Part shown: piece by piece, positions 22,398 through 31,885 of the stretch | How positions within the stretch are numbered: position 1 is the first letter of the stretch | Layout: every line of letters begins with the position of its first letter | DNA from: Pseudoxanthomonas sp. NC8 | Lineage (GTDB): Bacteria; Pseudomonadota; Gammaproteobacteria; Xanthomonadales; Xanthomonadaceae | Assembly (NCBI GenBank): GCA_025232375.1 | Contig: CP060419.1 | Span: forward strand, 1,921,001-1,985,000 | DNA: 64,000 nt | Direction: 5' to 3' | Program-made: the position numbers and the translations under genes | The notes under the pieces: generated by a model | Told to the model about the DNA's origin: nothing | Databases searched by the model: none | The model's input: the letters and a program-made list of their open reading frames with translations, nothing else

Positions 22398-23590
22398 ATG
22401 CATGCGCCCGTCACCGCACGCCTGTACCGCCCTTGCCCCTGGCGCTCGCCGTGGGCCTGTCCGCGTGCAAGCCGGCCGAGCAGGCCACGCCGGCACCCGC
22501 GCCGGCACCCGCCAACGAACCGGCACGCAGCGTTGCCAGCCAGCAGGGCGAAGCGAAGCTGACCGTGGTCGCGCGCGGACTGGCCCACCCATGGTCGGTG
22601 GCACTGCTGCCGGAAGGCGGCTTCTTGGTCACCGAACGTGGCGGCGCCCTGCGCCGGATCGCGGCTGACGGCAGCGTGTCGCCGCCGCTGGCAGGCGTGC
22701 CCGCGGTCTCCGCACGCGGCCAGGGCGGACTGCTCGATGTCGCGCTGGCGCCCGATTTCGCCCAGAACCGGCGCATCTATCTCAGCTACGCCGAGCCCGG
22801 CGACAACGGCCTGTCCGGCACCTCGGCCGCATACGCCACCCTCGGTGACACCGGGCTGCAGGACGTGACCGTGTTCTACCGCCAGGAACCGAAGGTCAAC
22901 ACCGAAAACCACTACGGCTCGCGCTTCGCCTTCGACGGCCACGGCCATGTCTTCATCAGCCAGGGCGAGCGCACCCTCAAGATGATGTCGCAGGAGCTGG
23001 ACAAGCTGCAGGGCAAGCTGGTCCGCCTGAACCTGGACGGCAGCGTGCCGGAGGACAACCCCTTCGTCGGTAAGGCCGGCGCGCGACCGGAGATCTGGAG
23101 CTACGGCCACCGCAACTCGCAGGGCCTGGCCATCGACCCGCGCACGGGCACGCTCTGGGAAGTCGAACACGGCCCGCGCGGCGGCGACGAGGTCAACCTG
23201 CCGCAGCCCGGCAGGAACTACGGCTGGCCGCTCATCACCCACGGCATCGACTACTCCGGCCAGCCGATCGCCGAAGCAGTGGGCAAGGAGAAGGAAGGTA
23301 TGGAGCAGCCGCACTTCGTGTTCGAGGTCTCGCCGGCCCTGTCGGGATTGGCCTTCTATGTGGGCCATCCAGGCAAGCCCTGGAACGACAGCCTGTTCAT
23401 CGGCGCGATGGCCCAGCGCAGCCTGATCCGCCTGCAGCTGGACGGCGACAAGGTCGTCGGCGAGGAACGCCTGCTGCAGGACCTGGGCGAGCGCATCCGC
23501 GACGTGCGCGCCGGCGCCGATGGCAACCTCTACCTGGTCACCGACGAGGACGACGGCAAGCTGCTCAAGCTGGCGCCGCCGCAGGGCTGA
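22398..23590 (+). CDS. PQQ-dependent sugar dehydrogenase family lipoprotein, frameshifted at the N-terminus
   Basis: Six-bladed beta-propeller oxidoreductase related to soluble glucose/aldose dehydrogenase (YliI type), periplasmic. Lipobox LSAC near residue 24, then VARGLAHPWSVALLPEGGF, GQGGLLDVALAPDF, WSYGHRNSQGLAIDP and GGDEVNLPQPGRNYGWPL, which are the usual blade and PQQ-site motifs. The break near 22420 reads CCTTGCCCCTGG for CCCTGGCCCTGG and separates MHAPVTARLYR from the signal core. The true sugar or aldehyde substrate cannot be told from sequence. Confidence 0.88.
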
Positions 23591-23651
23591 CCGCGGCCAC
23601 CACCGCGGGCCCGCCCTTGCTCCGGATCAAGGGCCGGCCGTGGCGGTCGGC

Positions 23652-23657
23652 TACAAT
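23652..23657 (+). promoter_or_regulatory. Possible -10 element before fpr
   Basis: TACAAT in GGCTACAATACG, 35 bases before the fpr start. I see no clear -35 partner. Confidence 0.35.
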
Positions 23658-23691
23658 ACGCGGGAGATATCCATCCCCCACGACGCCCCCG

Positions 23692-24475
23692 ATGTCCTCC
23701 GCCTACGGCACCGAAACGGTGCTCGATGTCCGTCACTGGACCGACGACTACTTCAGCTTCACCACCACCCGCGACGACGGTTTCCGCTTCGAGAACGGCC
23801 AGTTCGTGATGATCGGGCTGCCTACCGAAGCAGGCAAGCCGATCCTGCGCGCCTATTCGATCGCCAGCGCCAACTGGGAAGAGCAGCTGGAGTTCTTCAG
23901 CATCAAGGTCGCCAACGGCCCGCTGACCTCGCGCCTGCAGCACATCAGGCCGGGCGATACGATCCTGGTCGGACGCAAGCCGACCGGCACCCTGCTGATC
24001 AGCGACCTGCAGCCAAGGCCGCAACCTGTACCTGCTGGGCACCGGCACCGGCCCAGCGCCGTGGCTGTCGGTGATCAAGGATCCGGAGACCTACGAGCGC
24101 TTCGAGCGCGTGGTCCTGTGCCACGGCGTGCGCAGCGTGGAGGACTTGGCCTACCGGGACTACTTCGAGAAGGAACTGCCGCAGCACGAGTTCCTCGGCG
24201 AGACCATCCGCGAGAAGCTGCTCTATTACCCGGCGGTCAGCCGCGAGGACTTCCCCAACCGCGGCCGCCTGACCGAACTCATGGCCAGCGGCGGGATGAT
24301 GGATGCGCTTGGCCTGGATCCGCTCGACGCCGAACACGACCGCGCCATGATCTGCGGCAGCCCGCAGATGCTGGCCGACTTCCGCGCGCTGCTGGACGGT
24401 CGCGGCTTCACCGCCTCGCCGCGGATCGGCACCGTCGGCCAGTACGTGTTCGAGCGCGCCTTCGTCGAGAAGTAG
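23692..24475 (+). CDS. fpr: Ferredoxin--NADP reductase, frameshifted
   Basis: FAD enzyme passing electrons between NADPH and ferredoxin/flavodoxin, about 261 residues. FAD site RAYSIASANWEE; the NADP site reads YLLGTGTG with a Leu-to-Pro change (CCCAG for CCTGG) after it; C-terminus TVGQYVFERAFVEK. The only frame break, at 24013, reads CCAAGG; CCAGG gives the expected LQPGRNLYLLG. In other Proteobacteria Fpr supports oxidative-stress defence and Fe-S cluster metabolism. Confidence 0.94.
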
Positions 24476-24481
24476 CCGCCT

Positions 24482-24977
24482 TCAGCCTGCCGGCCGGGCC
24501 AACGCCCGGTCGATGGCGCCGAGCAGCGCCTCGGGCCGTGTGCGCGGCGCGTAGCGGGCCAGCACGCGCCCGTCGCGCCCGATAAGGAACTTGGTGAAGT
24601 TCCACTTGATCGCGCCGATGCCGAACAAACCGCGTTTCTCGTGCTGCAGCCAATGCCACAGCGGGTGGGCGCCGGGTCCGTTGACCTCGACCTTGGCGAA
24701 CATCGGGAACGTCACCCCGTAGTTCAGTGCGCAGAACTCGCGGATCGCGGGCTCGTCGCCCGGTTCCTTGGTGGCCGAACTGGTCGCAGGGGAATCCCAG
24801 CACCGCCAGGCCGTGGTCGCGCCGCTCCCGCCACAACTGTTCCAGTCCGGCGTACTGCGGGGTGAAACCGCAGCGCGAGGCCACGTTGACCACCAGCAGC
24901 ACCTGCCCGTCGAACTCGGACAGCGTGCGCGGGTGGCCGTCGATGTCGATGGCGGAGAAGTCGCGGAGGCTGCTCAT
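24482..24977 (-). CDS. Glutathione peroxidase, frameshifted
   Basis: Thiol peroxidase reducing hydroperoxides, 164 residues. Catalytic Cys36 in NVASRCGFTPQY, the Gln motif in FPCDQFGHQEPG (joined across the break) and WNFTKFLI with the catalytic Trp/Asn. The break at 24768 is CCTTGG on the plus strand for CCTGG. At 24583 TAAGG changes the conserved Phe-Leu-Val to Phe-Leu-Ile. It is convergent with fpr, only six bases apart. Confidence 0.93.
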
Positions 24978-25124
24978 CGTCGGTTCCGGGCGGGGGCGGC
25001 GCCAGCATAGCGCCGGCTTCCGCGGGCGCCGCCCCTGTCATACCCTTCATCGCACGCCCACTTGAGACGCCGTGGATCGCATGCCCCGTGCCTTTTGTCA
25101 CGGTCGCCGGGGCTCGCGGCAGGT

Positions 25125-25142
25125 TAGATTCGTACGAATCTA
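25125..25142. promoter_or_regulatory. 18-bp perfect palindrome upstream of dcp
   Basis: TAGATTCGTACGAATCTA is a perfect palindrome ending 19 bases before the dcp start codon. Its size, symmetry and AT-rich arms in a GC-rich background fit an operator for a dimeric repressor such as a TetR-type protein. No regulator gene is adjacent. Confidence 0.5.
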
Positions 25143-25161
25143 TTCCGCAGGATCCGATGTT

Positions 25162-27351
25162 ATGAAGAAGACCGGCCTCTACCTGGCGCTCGCCGCCGCA
25201 CTTGGACTTGGCATGACCGCCTGCAACCGCACCGATGCCCCTGCCCCCGCCGCCACCGGGCAGGCCGAACAGGCCGCTCCGGCCACCTGGGACAATCCGT
25301 TCTTCGTCAAGAGCGACCTGCCGCTGCAGTACCCGCACTTCGACACGATCAAGGACGAGCACTTCGCCCCCGCCTTCGACGCCGGCATGGCCGAGCAGCT
25401 GAAGGAGGTCGAGGCGATCGCCGCCAACGCCGAAGCCCCGACCTTCGAGAACACCATCGTCGCGATGGAGAACAGCGGCCAGTTGCTGGCGCGTGCCACC
25501 ACCGTGTTCTTCAACCTGGTCGGCACCGACACCAACGACGCGCGCAAGCAGCTCGACGCCGAGTACTCGCCGAAGTTCGCCGCCCACCGCGACGCGATCT
25601 ACCTCAACCCGCAGCTGTTCGCACGCATCCAGGCGCTGTACGACAAGCGCGACACGCTGGGCCTCGACGCCGAGGGCGTGCGCCTGGTCGAACGCTATTT
25701 CACCGATTTCGTCCGCGCCGGCGCCAAGCTGTCCGAAGCCGACAAGGCCAGGCTCAAGGACATGAACGCGCAGCTGGCGACGCTGGGCACCCAGTTCGAC
25801 CAGAACGTGCTCAACGAGGTCAACGCCTCGGCGGTGACCTTCGACAGCGCCGACGCGCTGGCCGGTTCCACCGACGCCCAGATCACCAACGCCGCCGACG
25901 AAGCCAAGAAGCGTGGCCTGGACGGCAAGTACGTGGTCACCCTGCTCAACACCACCGGCCAGCCGCCACTGACCTACCTGAGCAACCGTGATTCGCGCCG
26001 GAAGATCTTCGAGGCTTCCATCGCCCGCGGCAGTCGCGGCAACGAGTTCGACAACACCGGCGTGGTCGCCAAGGTGATCAGGCTGCGCGCCGAGCGCGCC
26101 AACCTGCTCGGCTTCCCGAACCACGCCGCCTACTCGCTGGCCGACGCCACCGCCAAGACGCCCGAGGCGGTCAACGACATGCTCGGCAAGCTCGCGCCGG
26201 CCGCGGTGGCGAATGCGAAGCGCGAGGCCGCGGACCTTCAGAAGATGATCGATAAGGAGCAGGCCGCCAAGGGCGAGCCGACCTTCCAGCTCGAGCCGTG
26301 GGACTGGGCCTATTACACCGAGAAGGTGCGCTAAGGCCCGCTACGACTTCGACGAAACCCAGCTCAAGCCGTTCTTCGAGATGAAGAACGTGCTGGAGAA
26401 CGGCGTGTTCTTCGCCGCCAACCAGCTGTACGGGCTGACCTTCAAGGAACGCACCGACCTGCCGAAGTACCGCGATGACATCTGGACCTACGACGTCTTC
26501 GACGCCGACGGCAAGCAGCTGGCGATCTTCATCTTCGATCCGTACGCGCGCGAGTCAAGCGCGGCGGCGCTGGATGAACTCCTACGTCGACCAGTCCGGG
26601 CTGCGCGGCACCCAGCCGGTGGTCGCCAACCACCTCAACATCCCCAAGCCGCCGGAAGGCCAGCCGACCCTGATGACCTGGGACGAGGTCACCACCACGT
26701 TCCACGAGTTCGGCCATGCCCTGCACGGCATGTTCTCCAACGTGGCCTACCCGTACTTCAGCGGCACCAACGTGCCGCGCGACTTCGTCGAGTTCCCGTC
26801 CCAGGTCAACGAGATGTGGGCCGACTGGCCGTCGATCCTACCAACTACGCCAAGCACCACCAGACCGGCGAGCCGATGCCGCAGGCGCTGCTGGACAAGG
26901 TGCTGGCGGCGAGCAAGTTCAATGGGGCTTCGCCACCACCGAGTACCTGGGCGCGGCCATGCTCGACCAGCGCTGGCACCAGATCGGACCGGACAAGGTG
27001 CCGGAGGCCGCCGGCGTGATGCAGTTCGAGCACGACGCGCTGGTCGCCGACGGCATCCAGTTCACCCCGGTGCCGCCGCGTTACCGCACGCCGTACTTCA
27101 GCCACATCATGGGTGGCTACGCGGCCGGCTACTACGCCTACATCTGGTCCGAGGTGCTGGACGCCAACACCCAGCAGTGGATCCGCGACAACGGCGGCCT
27201 GAAGCGCGAGAACGGCGACCGTTTCCGCGCCACCCTGCTCTCGCGCGGCGGCAGCAAGGACGCGCTGCAGCTGTTCCGCGACTTCGCCGGGCACGATCCG
27301 AAGATCGAGCCGCTGCTGGCCAAGCGCGGCCTGGATTCCGCGCCACGCTGA
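25162..27351 (+). CDS. dcp: Peptidyl-dipeptidase Dcp-like M3 metallopeptidase, lipoprotein, frameshifted
   Basis: Zinc peptidase of the thimet/M3 family that removes dipeptides from C-termini, about 728 residues, probably periplasmic because of the lipobox in LGLGMTACNRT. Zinc motif HEFGH in TTTFHEFGHALHGMFSNVA; substrate-loop sequence RYRTPYFSHIMGGYAAGYYA. Breaks near 26331 (CTAAGG for CCAGG, making a premature TAA), 26575, 26838 (CCTA for CCTGG) and 26926 (G run). The palindrome just upstream may regulate it. Confidence 0.93.
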
Positions 27352-27374
27352 TCCGCGCCATACGGCAGCACCGC

Positions 27375-27400
27375 ACTGCGCCACCTCCGGGTGGCGCAGT
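27375..27400 (+). terminator. Hairpin after dcp
   Basis: Perfect 11-bp stem ACTGCGCCACC/GGTGGCGCAGT with a TCCG loop, 24 bases after the dcp stop. There is no T-run. The rest of the gap to 27599 shows no gene; dcp and cfa are convergent, so it may act in both directions. Confidence 0.55.
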
Positions 27401-27599
27401 CGTTCCGGGCCCCGGAACGCGTGCAGCGGGCACGCGGCGCGCGGCAGTTTTCCACAGCCGGTGTGGATGACTGCTGCACGAAGCTGTGGATAATCGCCGG
27501 CGCGCAGGCGTGGCGGGCCTGTCAAGAAGGATGGCGAAGTTTTCACCAGCGCGAGCGGTCCACACCGGCGGGCACCCCGGAGCGCGATGCGGCCCACGC

Positions 27600-28721
27600 T
27601 CAGCGCGGCGCCCGGTAACCGCCCTCGATCCCGCGCGGCGACATCACCACCTGCCACAGCTGCACGCGCCGGCAGCGGAAGCTGGCCATCGACCCGCCCA
27701 GGTAGAACCGCCACATCCGCCGGAAGCGCTCGTCATAGCGTGGATCGAGCCCGATCAGGCCGCTTCCAGGTTCGCCCGCCAGGCCTGCAGGGTCCGGTCG
27801 TAGTCGGTGCCGAAGTTGTGCCAGTCCTCGACCACGAACAGGCCTTCGCAGGCGCGGGTGACCTGCGCGGCGGATGGCAGCATCGAGTTGGGGAAGATGT
27901 AGCGCGCGATCCACGGGTCGGTGTGGTCGGTCGATAGGTTGGCGCCGATCGTGTGCAGCAGGAACAGGCCCCGCTCCGGCAGGCAGCGCCGGGCCACCTC
28001 GAAGTATGTGCGGTAGTTGCGCACGCCCACGTGCTCGAACATGCCGATCGAGAACGCCGCGTCGAACGGTTCATCCAGGTCGCGATAGTCCTGCAGCCGG
28101 ATCTCCACCGGCAGGCCGGCACAAAGCCGGCGCGCATATTCGGCCTGCTCGCGGGAGATGGTCACCCCCACCCCGGATACACCGTAGCGTTCGGCCGCGT
28201 ACTTCAGCGCCTCGCCCCAGCCACAGCCGATGTCGAGCACCCGCATGGCCGGCTGCAGCACGAGCTTGCGGCACACCAGGTCCAGCTTTGCCTCCTGCGC
28301 CGCATCCAGGTCCGCCGCATGGCGCCAATAGCCGCAGCTGTAGACCAGGCGGCGACCGAGCATGACCGCGTACAGGTCGTTGCCGAGGTCGTAGTGGCGC
28401 CGCGCGACCTCCTCGCTGCGCCGGCGCGACTGGCGGTTGGACAGCCGCGCCAGCAGCGCATCGCCCACTTCGGTAAGGCGCGCACGCGCTGTTCCAGGCG
28501 TGCCCGCATCAGCCGGACCATGGGAAGCCATCCAGCGAGCGCACGTCCCACCAGCCGTCCATGTACGACTCGCCCAGGCCGAGCGAGCCCTGGGCGAGCA
28601 GGCGCGCGTACGTGCGCGGGTCATGGACCTGCGGATCCCAGTCGCGGTCACCGCCGACACGTACATCCGCCTCGTCCAGCAACGCCTCGATCCTGCGGCG
28701 GGAGCGGGACGTGGCAGCCAT
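27600..28721 (-). CDS. cfa: Cyclopropane-fatty-acyl-phospholipid synthase, frameshifted
   Basis: SAM-dependent enzyme that adds a methylene bridge to unsaturated membrane lipids. N-terminal block RRRIEALLDEADVRV and YMDGWWDVRSLDGF; SAM motif VLDIGCGWGEALKYAAERYG; VGVTISREQAEYARR; C-terminus MWRFYLGGSMASFR. Breaks near 28525, 28475 and 27760. TAAGG at 28476 gives Leu-Thr for an expected Leu-Ala. About 373 residues. The gene directly upstream ends nine bases before its start, suggesting cotranscription. Confidence 0.93.
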
Positions 28722-28729
28722 GGAGACGG

Positions 28730-29552
28730 CTATTCGGCGAACAGTCCGGTAAGGTCCGCCGCAGGTAGGGGCGCAGCATGGCGGCAGGCACTTCCACGCT
28801 CTGCACCCCATCGGCATAGGGCCCGACCTGGTACGGCGGGAACACGAAGCGCAGGGCGGCGATGCGGCCATCGGCCGCAGGTACCGGCTCGAACTGGGCG
28901 AAGTTGGCGGGCGTGGGCTGCGTGCCCTCGCCGATCATCTTGAGCGCGGTGGCGAGCAACTGCTGGCGCTCGGCCGGCGCCAGCGATTCGTCGGCCGCCC
29001 GGGTGTGGGCGGCCGCGCCAAGCTGCTCGCCGACGAAATCTGCGACCGGCTCCCACCCTTCAGCCGAGGCGAACAGCGTCTGTGCGGTCAGCATGCGCTG
29101 CAGCCGCGGCAGCCAGACGAAGCGCGCCACCAGCGGCTGGCCGTGCGCGCCGCCCGTGTAGAGGCTGCCATCCGCCGCCACCGCGACGACGTCGGCGGTG
29201 CGCATCAACTCGCGGAAACCCAGCGACAGCTCATAGGGCGCAGTGGGCGGTCCCGGCAGTCCATTCACCGCCTGCATCAGCTCGCCGCCGCGCGCCCTCG
29301 GCGTACCCGTGCAGGGCGCGGGCAGGCCTGGTCGGCGTCGGCACCGGGTGGGTAGCTGATCCCGACCACATAGCGCGGATCGGTCTCGATCACGTCGGCC
29401 AGCACGACCGGGGCATCGCTGGCCGAATCCGCCGGGGCGGCGGCAGCGTCCGCGGGCGCCGTGGCAGGAGGCGCCACCGGGGCGTCCGCGACGGCTGGAG
29501 GCTGGCGCTGGCAGGCAGCAAGGACGGCCAGCAACAGGCCGGTGGAGAGCAT
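28730..29552 (-). CDS. DUF3298/DUF4163-like lipoprotein, frameshifted
   Basis: About 270 residues. N-terminal lipobox in GLLLAVLAACQRQPP, an Ala/Pro-rich linker, then a DUF4163/DUF3298-like domain (MLTAQTLFASAEGWEPVADF, PYQVGPYADGVQSVEVP). Proteins with this domain in Bacillus are cell-wall deacetylases or anti-sigma factors (PdaC, RsiV), but only the fold-type domain is seen here, so no function is claimed. Breaks near 29300 and 28750; at 28750 two neighbouring CCTGG sites appear damaged. The true C-terminus is DLTGLFAE. Confidence 0.72.
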
Positions 29553-29627
29553 GCGGAGGGGGTGATTGCGGTTCCTTGCATCTTGCGCATTTCCTTGCTG
29601 GCTGACGGAGGGAGGTGGTCCAGGGGT

Positions 29628-29932
29628 TCAGCCCACCAGCAGACCGCCGTACTCGGGGTGTCGCTCTGCCCAGACCTGGGCGTAGGAGCACGCAGGCACC
29701 ACCCGCCAGTGCGCGGCGCGGGCGTGCTCGAAGGCCGCCCTGACCAGCTGGCCCGCCACGCCGCGGCCACCGATGGCGTCCGGCACCCCGGTGTGGTCGA
29801 TGACCATCACCGTGGCGGCCCCTGCCGCGTGGCTGTCCAGCAGGTGGTAGGTCAGCTCGGCCTCCACCCCTCCAGCACGAGATGGAATCGACGGAAACCA
29901 GCGTCATGCTGGATCGGTGGGAGTTCGGCCAT
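29628..29932 (-). CDS. GNAT family N-acetyltransferase (YjdJ-like), frameshifted
   Basis: Short acetyltransferase-like protein of about 101 residues. Start MAELPPIQHDAGFRRF, then ELTYHLLDSHAAG, VMVIDHTGVPDAIGGRGVAG (acetyl-CoA loop) and the tail ACSYAQVWAERHPEY, which is the compact YjdJ/GNAT layout. The break near 29868 lies in a G run: one more G joins LVLEGVEAELTY. Substrate unknown. Confidence 0.85.
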
Positions 29933-30114
29933 GAAAGCTCCAGGAGCGGGCGAGCGGCAGAAGACGACGCGACGCGTCACATTTTGGCCCGGCTGCCTGC
30001 CAAAGCGAAGTGACGACATTGCTGAACGCGCCGCAGAAGCCGCCGCGGGGTTGGCATGAGTTCTGCGTGAGACCCCATGTGACCGGGTCAACAGAGATGC
30101 ATGGAGCAACACTG

Positions 30115-30282
30115 ATGAACGCCTTCGAACACATCCGCAGCACCGATTGCACCTCCGACGCTTCCCTGCTGGAAGGCCTGTACCAGCTGGTGGTCAACGG
30201 CCACACCGATGGCTGGGAGTTCGAGCAACTCGACGCCGTGGTCTACGAGCGCCTCAAGGATACCTACGCTGTCACCAACTGA
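30115..30282 (+). CDS. Small protein of unknown function, 55 residues
   Basis: MNAFEHIRSTDCTSDASLLE, then YQLVVNGHTDGWEFEQLDAV and YERLKDTYAVTN. It is acidic, has no membrane segment and carries its own strong terminator, so it is probably a real, separately transcribed gene. It is divergent from the GNAT gene. I do not recognise the family. Confidence 0.65.
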   Translation: MNAFEHIRSTDCTSDASLLEGLYQLVVNGHTDGWEFEQLDAVVYERLKDTYAVTN

Positions 30283-30327
30283 CGGCTGCATGGGGGAGGA
30301 CGGAGCGCGGTAACGCGAACCGTCCGG

Positions 30328-30363
30328 GGCAGTCCCGTCGGCGGCGGGACTGCCTTTTTATTT
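30328..30363 (+). terminator. Strong rho-independent terminator
   Basis: 10-bp stem GGCAGTCCCG/CGGGACTGCC (30328-30354) followed by TTTTTATTT. Probably shared, since the convergent histone-like gene ends at 30381 on the other strand. Confidence 0.88.
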
Positions 30364-30392
30364 CAGCGGTGATCTTTATTTCAGCGGTGATC
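30357..30392. repeat. Two tandem copies of an 18-bp unit at a gene end
   Basis: TTTATTTCAGCGGTGATC occurs twice head to tail (30357-30374 and 30375-30392). On the minus strand each unit reads GAT CAC CGC TGA AAT AAA, so it duplicates the last codons and stop of the histone-like gene. Confidence 0.9.
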
Positions 30393-31189
30393 GCGTTTGC
30401 GCTGGTTGCGCCGGTCATGCGTACTGGCGCTGCCCTGTATCGCCCGCATCCGGCTTTCGCCGGCATGCAGTTCCTGGATCTTCGCCGCGACCTCGACCTG
30501 GGCATGGCCGTCGCCTTCCGGCTGTGTTGCGTGCGCCTGGTCCAGCAATCGCCACTGTGGTGTGTGCCGCGCCTGCTCTCGGTGGGCCTGCAGCAGCTCG
30601 CGGGTACGCGCCAGCGCCAGTTCCGGGGTCAGCGCCGGCTTGCGCCGGCTGCCGCCCGTGCGCACGGGCGGCGTCGCGCCGGTCTCGCGCGCGGGAATCC
30701 GCGTGCGCTGCGCACTGCCGTCCGATCCCGCTGTTCTCGCGGCTGTCTTCGCCGCAGCCACCCTGCCCGGGCCTGCCTTCTCCGCAGGGACTTCCGGGCA
30801 ACGACCTTCTTCGCGGCGACCTTCTTCACCACGCCCTTCTTGGCTACCGACTTCTTTGCCAAGGGCTTCTTGGCCAGCTTCTTCCCTGCAATGGACGTCT
30901 TGGTCACGGACGTCTTGGCGGCGATCTTCTTCGCCGCGCTCTTATGGCAGTGACCTTCTTCGCGACCGCCTTCTTCGCCGCAACCTTTTCTGTCGCCGGA
31001 CGCTGGACGCCGGTCTTGCTGGCGGCGACTTTCGTGCCGGCCTTGCGGACCGCCACCTTGCCGGCTGCGGTTTTTTCCTGGCAGAAGCCTTCTTCGCGGC
31101 TACCTTTCGGGCAGCGGGCTTGGCCTTTCCCCGGCTGCCTTCTTGGCTGCCGTCTTGCCGGAACCGGTGCGGGTGCTTCGCGTCGCCAT
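30381..31189 (-). CDS. Histone H1-like Lys/Ala-rich DNA-binding protein, frameshifted
   Basis: Highly basic low-complexity protein of about 270 residues, likely to bind and compact DNA. Start MATRSTRTGSGKTAAKKAAG, then many AAKK/VAKK units (KVAAKKAVAKKVTAI, KKLAKKPLAKKSVAKKGVV) like eukaryotic H1 tails and chlamydial Hc1/Hc2. The C-terminal 80 residues (TPELALARTRELLQAHREQA) are helical and not Lys-rich. Breaks near 31130, 31078 (A run), 30945 and 30785. Function is inferred from composition. Confidence 0.75.
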
Positions 31190-31260
31190 CTCCGCCTCCA
31201 TCGAACGTGGATGCGAATACCGTGGCACACCCGGCATTCAAGCCGGGTGAGCGCGGCAGC

Positions 31261-31877
31261 TCAGCCGAAGCTGGGATTCAGCAGCTGCTGCAGGAACACC
31301 TGCACCAGCTGTGGCTCCATTGCCAGCATGAACATCACGCCGAACGCCGCGCCGGTAAGGTGGGCGCTGTGGTTGATGCGGTCGCCGCCCCGGCGGTCCA
31401 TCCAGATGCTGTACCCGACATAGAACACCGCGTACAGGATCGCCGGCGCCGGGATGAAGAACACGAAGATCAGCGACCACGGCGACAGCAGGATGAAGGC
31501 GAACAGCACCGCCGATACCGCGCCGGAAGCGCCCAGGCTGAAGTAGTTCGGGTTCTTCTGGTTCTTCAGGTAGCTGGGCAGGATCGAGACCACCAGCGCC
31601 CCCAGGTAGAACAGCGGGTAGGTCAGCATGCTGCCGGTGATCTGCCCCATCACCTGCTCGATCAGCCGCCCGAAGAAGAACAGCGTGACCATGTTGAACA
31701 GCAGGTGCGACAGGTCCGCGTGCAGGAAACCGTAGCTGACCAGCCGCCAGTACTCGTGCCGCTGGAAATGGCCGGCGGCCACAGGATCAGGCGGTCGGTA
31801 AGGCGGCGGTCGTTGAAGGCAAGCCATGACACCAGCGCGGTGATGGCGATGAGGACCAGGGTGACGGGTGACTGCAT
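31261..31877 (-). CDS. Rhomboid family intramembrane serine protease, frameshifted
   Basis: Six-helix intramembrane protease of about 205 residues. Catalytic Ser in YFSLGASGAVSAVLF and catalytic His in RINHSAHLTGAAFG; the HLLFNMVTLFFFG loop is also typical. Start MQSPVTLVLIAITALVSWLA. The break near 31780 separates the first helix from HEYWRLVSYGFLHADLSHL. TAAGG at 31356 and 31799 give Leu-Thr pairs where Leu-Ala is likely. It follows the POT gene on the same strand with a 9-base overlap-free gap. Confidence 0.92.
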
Positions 31878-31885
31878 CGACGGGC

